A stretch of DNA of 64,000 nt from Comamonas sp. Y33R10-2. Its GTDB lineage: Bacteria; Pseudomonadota; Gammaproteobacteria; Burkholderiales; Burkholderiaceae_C. The translations under genes were made by a program, and so were the position numbers. Shown piece after piece: positions 35,266 to 43,189 of the stretch. The notes under the pieces are model-generated. The model was not told the DNA's origin. It ran no database searches and was given only the letters and a program-made list of their open reading frames with translations. Position 1 is the stretch's first letter, and every line of letters begins with the position of its first letter. The stretch spans positions 2,542,001 through 2,606,000 of the forward strand of contig NZ_CP079925.1 in the NCBI RefSeq assembly GCF_019355935.1, given 5' to 3'.

Positions 35266-36759
35266 ATGAACGCACGCACTCCCGCCCAACTGTTGCAGCC
35301 ACAAGATGCGCTGCAGCACATCACCCAGCAGTGGGACCAAAGCATCGTCCCAGAGCTGACGAACTACATCACCATCCCCGCCAAATCGCCCATGTTTGCG
35401 CCCGACTGGGAGCAGCAAGGCCACATCGCCACAGTAATGCGCAATGCTGCCACATGGGTTGAGGCGCAGAAAGTGGCGGGTTTGAAGCTAGAAGTGATTC
35501 AGCAGCCCGGCCGCACGCCGGTGATCTTTTTTGAAGTTGAAGGCACAGCCGAAAAAGCATCGACCAGCCCCACAGTGCTGATGTACGGCCACCTGGACAA
35601 ACAACCCGAATTTGAAGGCTGGCGCAGTGATTTAGGCCCGTGGACGCCCAAGTACGAAGACGGCAAGCTCTATGGCCGTGGCGGTGCAGACGATGGCTAC
35701 GCCGTCTATGCCAGCGTGGCGGCGATTCAAGAGCTCAAGCGCCAAAACGTGGCCCACCCGCGCATCGTGGGCATCATTGAAACCTGTGAAGAAAGCGGCT
35801 CAGCCGACCTGCTGCCCTATGTAGAAGCTTTGCGCCCGCGCTTGGGCGATGTGGGTCTGGTGATTTGCCTGGATAGCGGCGCAGGCAACTACGACCAACT
35901 GTGGCTTACCACCAGCCTGCGCGGCATGGCCAGCGGCACGCTGAAGGTGCAAATTTTGAGTGAAGGCGTGCACTCGGGCGATGCTTCAGGCGTGGTTCCA
36001 TCATCCTTCCGCATCATGCGTCAGGTGCTTGACCGCCTTGAAGACAGCAAGAACGGCCGCGTGCTGCCCGAGAGCTTTCACTGCGACGTGCCCGCCGACC
36101 GCATGACGCAGATTCGCGCCACGGCCGATATCTTGGGCGAAGACGCCTATGCGCGCTTTCCTTGGGCGCATTACGACTGTGGCGGCTCGGCGCGTATTTC
36201 TCTGCCAACGACGACTGACCCGGTAGAGGCCTTGGTGCGCCGCACCTGGGAGCCCACGCTGAGCGTGACGGGCGTGGAAGGTATGCCCAGTCTGCAAAAC
36301 GCGGGCAATGTGCTGCGCCCGTACACAGCCTTCAAGCTCAGCCTGCGCTTGCCCCCGCTGGTGGACGCTGCGGCTTGTGTGCAGGAGATGAAAGCCCTGC
36401 TGGAGGACAACGCGCCTTATGAAGCCAAGGTGACTTGGGAAGGCATGTCCAGCGCCAGCGGCTGGAATGCGCCGGGCATGAGCAACTGGTTTGAAAATGC
36501 CCTGAACGCCGCCAGCCAAGCCCACTTTGGCGCAGACTGCGGCTATATCGGCCAAGGCGGCACGATTCCGCTGATGAATATGCTGAGCAAGGGCTTTCCC
36601 AAGGCGCAGATGATGGTTTGCGGCGTGCTGGGCCCCAAGAGCAATGCGCACGGGCCCAACGAGTTCTTGCATGTGCCTTATGCCAAGAAGCTGACGGCTT
36701 CGGTAGCCGAAGTGATTGCTGCCATGGCGCGCGAGCAGGCAGCACCCGAACAGGCGTGA
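35266..36759 (+). CDS. M20-family metallodipeptidase (CNDP-like)
   Basis: A 497-residue dizinc peptidase of the M20 family. Metal ligands are recognisable in LMYGHLDKQPEFEGW (His and a following Asp), YGRGGADDGYAVYA (bridging Asp) and ETCEESGSAD (catalytic Glu pair); a later ligand His is probably in GPNEFLHVPYAK. A dimerisation lid domain lies at about 225-380. The size and motifs fit the carnosinase/cytosolic dipeptidase branch; the natural peptide is unknown. The start at 35266 has AAGGAG eight bases upstream. It appears to be transcribed alone. Confidence 0.92.
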   Translation: MNARTPAQLLQPQDALQHITQQWDQSIVPELTNYITIPAKSPMFAPDWEQQGHIATVMRNAATWVEAQKVAGLKLEVIQQPGRTPVIFFEVEGTAEKASTSPTVLMYGHLDKQPEFEGWRSDLGPWTPKYEDGKLYGRGGADDGYAVYASVAAIQELKRQNVAHPRIVGIIETCEESGSADLLPYVEALRPRLGDVGLVICLDSGAGNYDQLWLTTSLRGMASGTLKVQILSEGVHSGDASGVVPSSFRIMRQVLDRLEDSKNGRVLPESFHCDVPADRMTQIRATADILGEDAYARFPWAHYDCGGSARISLPTTTDPVEALVRRTWEPTLSVTGVEGMPSLQNAGNVLRPYTAFKLSLRLPPLVDAAACVQEMKALLEDNAPYEAKVTWEGMSSASGWNAPGMSNWFENALNAASQAHFGADCGYIGQGGTIPLMNMLSKGFPKAQMMVCGVLGPKSNAHGPNEFLHVPYAKKLTASVAEVIAAMAREQAAPEQA

Positions 36760-36780
36760 TTGAGCACCAAAAATGGATGA

Positions 36781-36803
36781 AATCCAATATATATATATGG
36801 ATT
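36781..36803. promoter_or_regulatory. AT-rich near-palindrome after the dipeptidase gene
   Basis: AATCC and GGATT enclose a run of alternating A and T (six AT steps). It could be a weak hairpin at the mRNA end or an easily melted promoter element for the next gene. No T run follows. Confidence 0.35.
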
Positions 36804-36923
36804 ACATGCTATCTTTTAATGAGTGATTAGGCTGAAGTTGAGCTGGGTTTGAGCTGAGGTTAAGTAAAGGCGGCTGCGTCTTTGCGGATTGACGCCCCGC
36901 CCTGCGGCTTGCATGCTGCGGAC

Positions 36924-37790
36924 ATGAACGCCGCCCTTGCCAACATGCACATCAGCCATCTCGCCGCGCCCGACGGCACGCAGCTTTGCCTGCGTGACTG
37001 GCCGGTAGCAGCCAACACCCGGGCGCGGGCCACGGTGCTCATCGTCCATGGGCTGGGCGAGCATGGCGGACGCTACGAAGCGCTGGCGCGGCAGCTCAAT
37101 CAATGGGGTTTTGAGGTGCGGGCTTATGACCAGTATGGCCACGGCCTCTCCGGCGGGCCGCGCGGTGGGCTGAGCAGCGACACGCGCTTGCTGGACGATT
37201 TGGCGGTGGTGATGGACGCCACGCGTGCGGCCATGCCGTATCAACAGCCTTTGCTGCTGCTAGGCCACAGCCTTGGCGGGCTGGTAGCTGCAGATTTTGT
37301 AGCAGCGGGTCTGCGTCATGTCGATGCACTGGTGCTCTCGTCACCTGCGTTGGCGCTGCACTTGTCTGAGGTGCAAAAAAGCTTGATGAAACACCTGCCT
37401 CGGCTGCTGCCCAATCTGCGCGTTGCCAATGGCGTGCAGTCGCGTCACCTCTCGCACGATGCCTCCGTGGTCAAAGCCTATGACGACGATGCCCTGCAGC
37501 ACAACCGCATCAGCGCAAGGCTGGCCGGTTATATGGGGGGCGGTGGTGGCCGGGTACAGGCCCAAGCACGCCACTGGAGCGTGCCCACGCTGCTGATCTG
37601 GGCCGGGCTGGACAAACTGGTCAACCCCGCTGGCAGCGCCTTGCTGGCCGAGCATGCACCGGCTGATGTGCTGCAGGCCCAGTGCTTTAACGAGGCCTAT
37701 CACGAGATCTTCAACGAAAGCCCCGAGCTAGCCACGCCAGTGTTTGCGCGGCTGGAGCAATGGCTGGATCAGCGCTTTCCAGCCACTTAG
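36924..37790 (+). CDS. Alpha/beta hydrolase, monoacylglycerol-lipase-like
   Basis: A 288-residue serine hydrolase of the Hydrolase_4 (S33) group. It has the oxyanion motif VHGLGEHGGRY (about 38-48), the nucleophile Ser in LLGHSLGGLVA, an Asp in WAGLDKLVNPAGS and a His in NEAYHEIFNE. The pattern GLGEHxGRY is typical of monoacylglycerol lipases and lysophospholipases. No signal peptide is seen. The ATG at 36924 is used because upstream in-frame codons are not lipase-like; an internal ATG at 36945 is also possible. Confidence 0.9.
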   Translation: MNAALANMHISHLAAPDGTQLCLRDWPVAANTRARATVLIVHGLGEHGGRYEALARQLNQWGFEVRAYDQYGHGLSGGPRGGLSSDTRLLDDLAVVMDATRAAMPYQQPLLLLGHSLGGLVAADFVAAGLRHVDALVLSSPALALHLSEVQKSLMKHLPRLLPNLRVANGVQSRHLSHDASVVKAYDDDALQHNRISARLAGYMGGGGGRVQAQARHWSVPTLLIWAGLDKLVNPAGSALLAEHAPADVLQAQCFNEAYHEIFNESPELATPVFARLEQWLDQRFPAT

Positions 37791-37823
37791 AAGCAGCCAC
37801 CCTCAGGCGGCTCTTCATGACGC

Positions 37824-38576
37824 TTAGAACTGCGCCGGTGGCTGCTTGCGGCCTTTTTCCACAGGGTTGGCGCGCAGCTTTTCTGTGGGGTAGGGACGCA
37901 AAAACTCTTTGGCCTTGTTCACCTTGGCGTTGAACCAGGCGTCATATGAGCCTTCGTTCAAGATGGCGGGCATGGTCTTGTCGTTACCGGCATGGCCATA
38001 GCGGTTCATCAGCGCATGGGCGTTGGCGTTGATGGTGATGATGGCGTAGCTGGTGATGACCTCGCCGTCTTCACCCACCCAGCGTGCCCAGACGCCAGCG
38101 GCGCCCATGGGGCTGTTGTCGATACGGGTAATGCGGGTGGGCACGGGTTTTCCGGTGCGCACGTCATCGACCTGAAACGATTGCAGCGGCACGATGCAGC
38201 GCTGGCCAGCCAGCCAAGCATCGCGAAACGCGGTGCCCGTGGTCAGGCTATCGATCTTGGCAGTGACCAACTTCAAAGCGCGCAGGCGCCCGTCTGATGC
38301 GGACTTGACCCATGCCGGCACCAGACCAAACTGCGCGGGCACGAGAACGCGCTCAACAGGTGCAGCAGGCACAGCGGGCGCAGGTTCTGCGCCCTCTTCG
38401 ATCACGACAGGCTCACGCCCCAGCAGGGCGGCAGACGAGTCGGCCGCAGCATTGACGATGATGGTGCCGTTACGACGTGGGGTGATGATTTTTTCGGGCA
38501 GAGGATCGGGGGCCTCGATGCGAAAGAACTGGGGATAAAACTCGGCCTTAGCCAAAGAAAGGTGACAGCTGCTCAT
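37824..38576 (-). CDS. Divergent SRAP/HMCES-family protein lacking the catalytic Cys2
   Basis: A 250-residue protein with the SRAP core: FGLVPAWVKS, then TAFRDAWLAGQRCIVP, then YAIITINANAHALMNRYGH and MPAILNEGSYDAWF. Active SRAP proteins (YedK, HMCES) need Cys at position 2 to crosslink abasic sites. Here the start is MSSCHLS, with Cys at 4. The usual Asn-Ala-Arg-x-Glu region reads TAKIDS, and the Glu after the second beta strand is not evident (SFQVDD). GGAG lies seven bases before the ATG. It follows rsmE by four bases, so the two are one operon. It is probably inactive in crosslinking or does something else. Confidence 0.75.
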   Translation of the reverse strand: MSSCHLSLAKAEFYPQFFRIEAPDPLPEKIITPRRNGTIIVNAAADSSAALLGREPVVIEEGAEPAPAVPAAPVERVLVPAQFGLVPAWVKSASDGRLRALKLVTAKIDSLTTGTAFRDAWLAGQRCIVPLQSFQVDDVRTGKPVPTRITRIDNSPMGAAGVWARWVGEDGEVITSYAIITINANAHALMNRYGHAGNDKTMPAILNEGSYDAWFNAKVNKAKEFLRPYPTEKLRANPVEKGRKQPPAQF

Positions 38577-38580
38577 TAAT

Positions 38581-39329
38581 TTACTCCAAGGCCAGCAGGG
38601 AAAGGGCAGCGACAGAGGCCGTTTCAGCGCGCAACACGCGGGAGCCAAGGCTGGCAGGCGTCCAGCCTTGCGCCAGCGCCCAGTCTTCCTCTTGCGCGGT
38701 CAGGCCGCCTTCGGGGCCGTGAAGCACCCAGACAGCCTTTACATCGTTTGCATCGCCAGCGGCCAGTCGCAGGGGCTGGTTGCCTTCGCGCAGGGAGAGC
38801 ACGAGGCGGGTGGCATCGGCTGGCGGCGCATCTTTGCTACGCAGCCAGTCGGCCAGTGATTGGGGGGGTGGATGACAGGCACCTGATTGCGGCCGCACTG
38901 CTCGCAGGCCGACACCGCGATGGACTGCCAGCGCTCGATTTTCTTGTCCGCACGGTCGCCCTTGAGCTTAAGCACGCTGCGCGCAGCCATCACGGGCTGA
39001 ATGCTGGCAACGCCTAGCTCGGTGGCTTTTTCCACCAGCCAGTCCATGCGCTCATTGGCAGGCATGCCCACGACAAGGTGAATGGCTCGGGCCGCTTCGC
39101 GCTCTACAGGGCTGTGGCTGTCCACGCGCACGCCCACATCGCTGCGGCCCATGTGGGTGATGGAGGCCTGAAACTCGCCGCCGGTAAAACCGTTGCCGGT
39201 CTGGCCTTCAAACAGGGTGATGACATCGCCGGGCTGGTGGCGCAGCACTTGCACGTGGCGAGCTGCGCCCGCGGGCAGGTCCAGCTCGGTACCGATGTGC
39301 AGTGGAAGTGGGCAGTGATAGCGCGGCAT
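38581..39329 (-). pseudogene. rsmE: 16S rRNA (uracil1498-N3)-methyltransferase, frameshifted
   Basis: RsmE is a SPOUT methyltransferase acting on U1498 of 16S rRNA. The N-terminal PUA-like part and most of the catalytic region read in one frame from 39329 (MPRYHCPLPL, VGMPANERMDWLVEKATELG, SVLKLKGDRADKK), and the C-terminal knot reads in another frame ending at 38581 (WVLHGPEGGLTAQEE, LGSRVLRAETAS). The break is at a run of seven G (38862-38868). One more base there restores HPPQSLADWL and a 249-residue protein of normal length. It is either a true frameshift, a slippage-prone switch, or a sequencing error. The degenerate SRAP gene follows. Confidence 0.85.
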
Positions 39330-39364
39330 TTAGAAATAGATAGCAGTAATGAAATGCTGCGCTG

Positions 39365-39478
39365 GCCCAAGCCAAAAACGCCAAGCAAGGGCCGCCCCGC
39401 AGCGAGGGCGTTGTCCCCCTCCCTTAGCGCAAAGCGCGTAGAGAGAGGGGTGAAGCGGCAAAGCCGCTCATGTAGCCC
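39365..39478 (-). repeat. Family B repeat, copy 3 (reverse orientation)
   Basis: On the minus strand it begins at the amgK stop and reads GAGCGGCTTTGCCGCTT, CCCCTCTCTC, AGGGAGGGGGACAACGCCCTC, GCTGCGGGGCGGCCC and TTGCTTGGCG. The order and orientation relative to the preceding gene match copies 1 and 2. Confidence 0.78.
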
Positions 39479-40585
39479 CTACATTCGTCCGTATGCGTAG
39501 CCGACCTGGGTCTCAATGCCTTCGATCTCATCGAGCAGTTTGAGAAATGGGCCCAGAGCGCGGTAGCGGTCGCAGGTGGTGCGAATGTAGTGGATGAAAC
39601 GCGGGGCGTCGGCCAGATATTTGGGCTTGCCATCGCGCAGCGTAAGGCGGGCAAAGATACCAGCCACCTTCAAATGGCGCTGCAGACCCATCCATTCAAC
39701 CCCACGGTAGAACTCGCCAAAGTCATCGCCCCAGCCGCTGGCGCTATTGGCCCCAACTAGACCGGCCTTGCGGGCCTTTTCCCAGTAGCGGATGGTGATG
39801 TCGATGATGAAGTCTTCATCCCAGCTAATAAAGGCATCGCGCAGCAAGCTGGCAATGTCATAGGTAATGGGTCCGTAGACGGCATCCTGAAAGTCCAGCA
39901 CACCCAGCGGTGCACCGGTGGTCAGAGGTTGCATGAGGTTTCGCATCATGAAATCTCTGTGCACATAGACACTTGGTGCTTGCAGATTGTGGGCGACGAT
40001 CTGGTCGAACGTCTTGCTAAACAGGGCCTGCTGCTTGTCGTTCAATGTGAACTGACGGTGTTTGGCGATGTACCAGTCGGGAAATAGCTGCAACTCACGG
40101 CGCAGCAGCGCTTCGTTGTACGGGGGCAGATTACCCACGTTGCCGCTCTTGGACGCTAGTTGCAGCTCCAAAAGCACTTCAAGGGCTGAGCGGTACCAAG
40201 CTTCGGCATCTTGCGGTTTTTCAGGATCCAGCGCCTCAATTACAGTCTTGCTGCCCAAGTCGTTGAGCAAGATAAAGCCGTTGGGAGCATCCCAGTCCAA
40301 AATCTGCGGCACGCTAAGACCTGCCTCGGCCATCAGGGCTTGTACCTTGATGAATGGCGCGCAGTCTTCTTTATCTGGAGGTGCGTCCATGACGATCAAG
40401 CTGCTGCCATCGGCGGCATCTAGGCGCAGATAGCGGCGAAAGCTCGCATCGGCCGAGGCGGGGCGCAGGGTTTCAGGGCGCAGCTGAAGGCGGGCAGCCA
40501 GAGGCATCAGCCAGGCATCGAAGGCAGCGTGGCGGGCAGAATCTGCCCAGGCAACGCTAACTGTGGGGGTGTTTGGATCGGTCAT
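39479..40585 (-). CDS. amgK: N-acetylmuramate/N-acetylglucosamine kinase (aminoglycoside-phosphotransferase fold)
   Basis: A 368-residue kinase of the APH fold. It has SADASFRRYLRL at the nucleotide-binding start, VYVHRDFMMRNLM as the catalytic loop (HRDFMxRN) and GVLDFQDAVYGP as the metal-binding DFQ motif. In Pseudomonas, AmgK phosphorylates recycled MurNAc and is paired with MurU, with lptD divergent. Here the divergent lptD is present but no murU follows; a family B repeat and rsmE lie downstream instead. The start (complement of 40583-40585) gives MTDPNTPTVS. A further upstream in-frame start is less likely. Confidence 0.88.
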   Translation of the reverse strand: MTDPNTPTVSVAWADSARHAAFDAWLMPLAARLQLRPETLRPASADASFRRYLRLDAADGSSLIVMDAPPDKEDCAPFIKVQALMAEAGLSVPQILDWDAPNGFILLNDLGSKTVIEALDPEKPQDAEAWYRSALEVLLELQLASKSGNVGNLPPYNEALLRRELQLFPDWYIAKHRQFTLNDKQQALFSKTFDQIVAHNLQAPSVYVHRDFMMRNLMQPLTTGAPLGVLDFQDAVYGPITYDIASLLRDAFISWDEDFIIDITIRYWEKARKAGLVGANSASGWGDDFGEFYRGVEWMGLQRHLKVAGIFARLTLRDGKPKYLADAPRFIHYIRTTCDRYRALGPFLKLLDEIEGIETQVGYAYGRM

Positions 40586-40779
40586 GGATAATCGGATTTT
40601 ACAAACCGATGCCAACCCGTCTGCGGGCAGTGGTGCTAGGCTGTCGGTTTTCTCTGTTGACGTGTGCCTTCGCACGCGTGGTTTTGACGCTTTTGATCAT
40701 CGTGCAATCCCCATCCCATCCACGAGACTTTCAACCTGCCATCCGCGCCCGTTCTACGCGCGTGGGAGGCACTCGGCCG

Positions 40780-43176
40780 GTGATTCGCCCTTTGGCATGG
40801 GCTGTGGCTTTGGCATGGGCGGGGGCTGGTATGCAGGTGCACGCTCAACCCGCTGCCAAGACGCAGGCTTTATCCTCGAATGCGGGTGAGGCGCTGCCTG
40901 CGCTACAGCTCAAGTCCAGCAACCTGCTTCAGGAAACCTATCCGCAGGAAGTGCGTGACCAGCAGCCGATCTATATCAAGGGCGACAGCCTAGAGGGCCA
41001 GCCAGATATCAAGGCATCGGTGCATGGCGATGCTGAACTGCGCCGCGGTGACACCTCGATTCGCGCGGAAAAACTCGACTATGCCGTGCCTGACGACAAG
41101 GTCAACGCCGTGGGCTCGGTGCGTATTAATCAGGCCGGTAATGTCTACGAAGGCACGGCGCTGGATTTGCAAGTGGATGCGTTTAAAGGGCAGTTTGATA
41201 ACGCCAATTACCGCTTTTTAGCCAACGGTGCCTATGGCGAATCGTCGCGAGTGGAGTTTGTCGATCAAGACAACTCCATCATTCACGATGCGACTTACAC
41301 CACCTGCCAGCGCGGCGATGAAGAGAGCTGGCAGCCAAGCTGGATGCTCAAAGCCAAGACCATTCACCTAGACATGGCCGAAGAGGTGGGCGTAGCCGAA
41401 GGTGCCCGACTGCAGTTCAAGGGCGTGACGGTTTTGCCCGTGCCGCGCATGAGCTTTCCGCTCTCGGACAAGCGCAAGTCCGGCCTGCTGCCACCCATGA
41501 TTGGCATGGACAAGCTCGGCGGTATTGAATATTCGCAGCCTTACTACTGGAACATTGCGCCCAATCGCGACATGACCATCACCCCATCGCTGATGACTAA
41601 GCGTGGAGTGAATCTGGCCGGGCAGTTCCGCTACTTGGAGCCAAGCTACTCTGGCGAGACCTATGCCAGCTATATGCCAGGTGACAACTTGCGCAACCGA
41701 GATCGCTGGGGTTACTCGTGGCAGCACCGCACGACATTTAATACGCCTGTGGGTGGTCTGGGTCTGAACATGAACCTGAACCGCGTCAGCGACGGCGATT
41801 ACTGGCGCGATTTTCGTCTGGCTCCCGTGGCACTGCGTCAGCGCCTGTTGCCCAGCACGGCCAACCTGAGCTGGGCCAAGGGCGATGGCGTGCTGAGCCT
41901 CAACGTGCTGCGTTATCAGATGCAGCAGGATTTGACGACGCCGATTGCGCCGCCTTACAGCATGGTGCCGCAGCTGCAGTACCGCTACACGCCACTAGAC
42001 CTGCCCCACGGGCTGGACTTTACGGTAGTGGCTGACACGACTCGCTTTGAGTTGATTCGCCCAATTGCTGGGCAAGTCGGTAATAACGGTCAGCGCAGCT
42101 ATGTGCAGGCACAGCTAAGCCGCCCCTTCTTGTCGCCGGGCGCATTTATCACGCCCAAGCTGATGCTGCATACCTCCATGTATCAGACAGATCAGCTGAT
42201 GAGCGATGGCACAAAGAGTGCCACCCGTACGCTGCCCACATTCAGTCTGGACAGTGGTTTGGTGTTTGAGCGCGACACCTCTTGGTTTGGCACCAATTTG
42301 CTGCAAACCTTTGAGCCCCGCGCCTTTTACACCTACACGCCTTATCGCAACCAAAGCATGTTGCCGCTGTATGACACCGGCCGCAGTGACTTTAATTTTG
42401 CGAGTATTTTTTCCGAAAACGATTACATCGGTCAGGACCGCATCGCGGACAACCATTTGATGACGCTAGGCGCAACCTCGCGCTTCATCGACCCGGAAAG
42501 TGGTGCGGAAAAGCTCAAGTTTGCGGTTGCACAGCGTTTGCGTCTGTCGGATCAGCGTGTGCTGCTGCCCGGTGAGGTCGCCGCGACCAGCAAGCTGTCT
42601 GACGTCTTGCTGGGCGCCGCCTTTAACTGGACCGATAAATGGTCGCTGGAAGGCACAACCCAATACAACAAGGATATTGGTCGCACCGTGCGTACCACAG
42701 CTACAGCGCGCTACAGTCCTGGTAGCTACCGCACCTTTAATATTGGCTATCGCACCCAGCTCGATACAGTCACCAAACAAGACTCCAGCAAGCTCGTGGA
42801 TGTGGGCTGGCAGTGGCCTATCAACGATCTTTGGGGCGACAAAGGCAAGGATTTGGGCGCGGGCCGAGGTCAGGGCGGTGGCCGCTTATATGCCGTGGGA
42901 CGTTTGAACTATTCGTTCAAAGACAAAAAGTTAGTCGATACCGTGGTGGGCCTCGAATACGATGGCTGCTGCTGGATTGGCCGTGTGGTGCTGGAGCGTC
43001 TGCAAAGCTCGCTGATTCAATCCAATTTGCGCTTGCTGTTCCAAGTGGAGTTTGTCGGCTTCTCGCGCCTGAGTTTTGGCGCGGATCCTACCGCCAGCCT
43101 CAAGCGCAACGTGCCACGTTACGAATATCTGCGTGAGGCGGCGACCCCGCCCAGCCGCTTTACCAATTACGATTAA
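40780..43176 (+). CDS. lptD: LPS-assembly outer-membrane protein LptD
   Basis: About 798 residues. LptD forms the outer-membrane barrel that, with LptE, inserts LPS in the outer leaflet. I favour the GTG at 40780, which has GGAGG ten bases upstream and gives a clean signal peptide (MIRPLAWAVALAWAGAGMQV, cleaved after VHAQ); an ATG at 40609 would add 57 residues with an extra hydrophobic stretch. The LptA-like domain (about 60-160) has IYIKGDSLEGQPD and DALRRGD-like AELRRGDTSIRAEKLDY. The barrel follows, with the Cys pairs TYTTCQRGDE and EYDGCCWIGR expected for disulfides. surA follows after 13 bases. Confidence 0.93.
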   Translation: MIRPLAWAVALAWAGAGMQVHAQPAAKTQALSSNAGEALPALQLKSSNLLQETYPQEVRDQQPIYIKGDSLEGQPDIKASVHGDAELRRGDTSIRAEKLDYAVPDDKVNAVGSVRINQAGNVYEGTALDLQVDAFKGQFDNANYRFLANGAYGESSRVEFVDQDNSIIHDATYTTCQRGDEESWQPSWMLKAKTIHLDMAEEVGVAEGARLQFKGVTVLPVPRMSFPLSDKRKSGLLPPMIGMDKLGGIEYSQPYYWNIAPNRDMTITPSLMTKRGVNLAGQFRYLEPSYSGETYASYMPGDNLRNRDRWGYSWQHRTTFNTPVGGLGLNMNLNRVSDGDYWRDFRLAPVALRQRLLPSTANLSWAKGDGVLSLNVLRYQMQQDLTTPIAPPYSMVPQLQYRYTPLDLPHGLDFTVVADTTRFELIRPIAGQVGNNGQRSYVQAQLSRPFLSPGAFITPKLMLHTSMYQTDQLMSDGTKSATRTLPTFSLDSGLVFERDTSWFGTNLLQTFEPRAFYTYTPYRNQSMLPLYDTGRSDFNFASIFSENDYIGQDRIADNHLMTLGATSRFIDPESGAEKLKFAVAQRLRLSDQRVLLPGEVAATSKLSDVLLGAAFNWTDKWSLEGTTQYNKDIGRTVRTTATARYSPGSYRTFNIGYRTQLDTVTKQDSSKLVDVGWQWPINDLWGDKGKDLGAGRGQGGGRLYAVGRLNYSFKDKKLVDTVVGLEYDGCCWIGRVVLERLQSSLIQSNLRLLFQVEFVGFSRLSFGADPTASLKRNVPRYEYLREAATPPSRFTNYD

Positions 43177-43189
43177 TCAAGGCTTTTTC

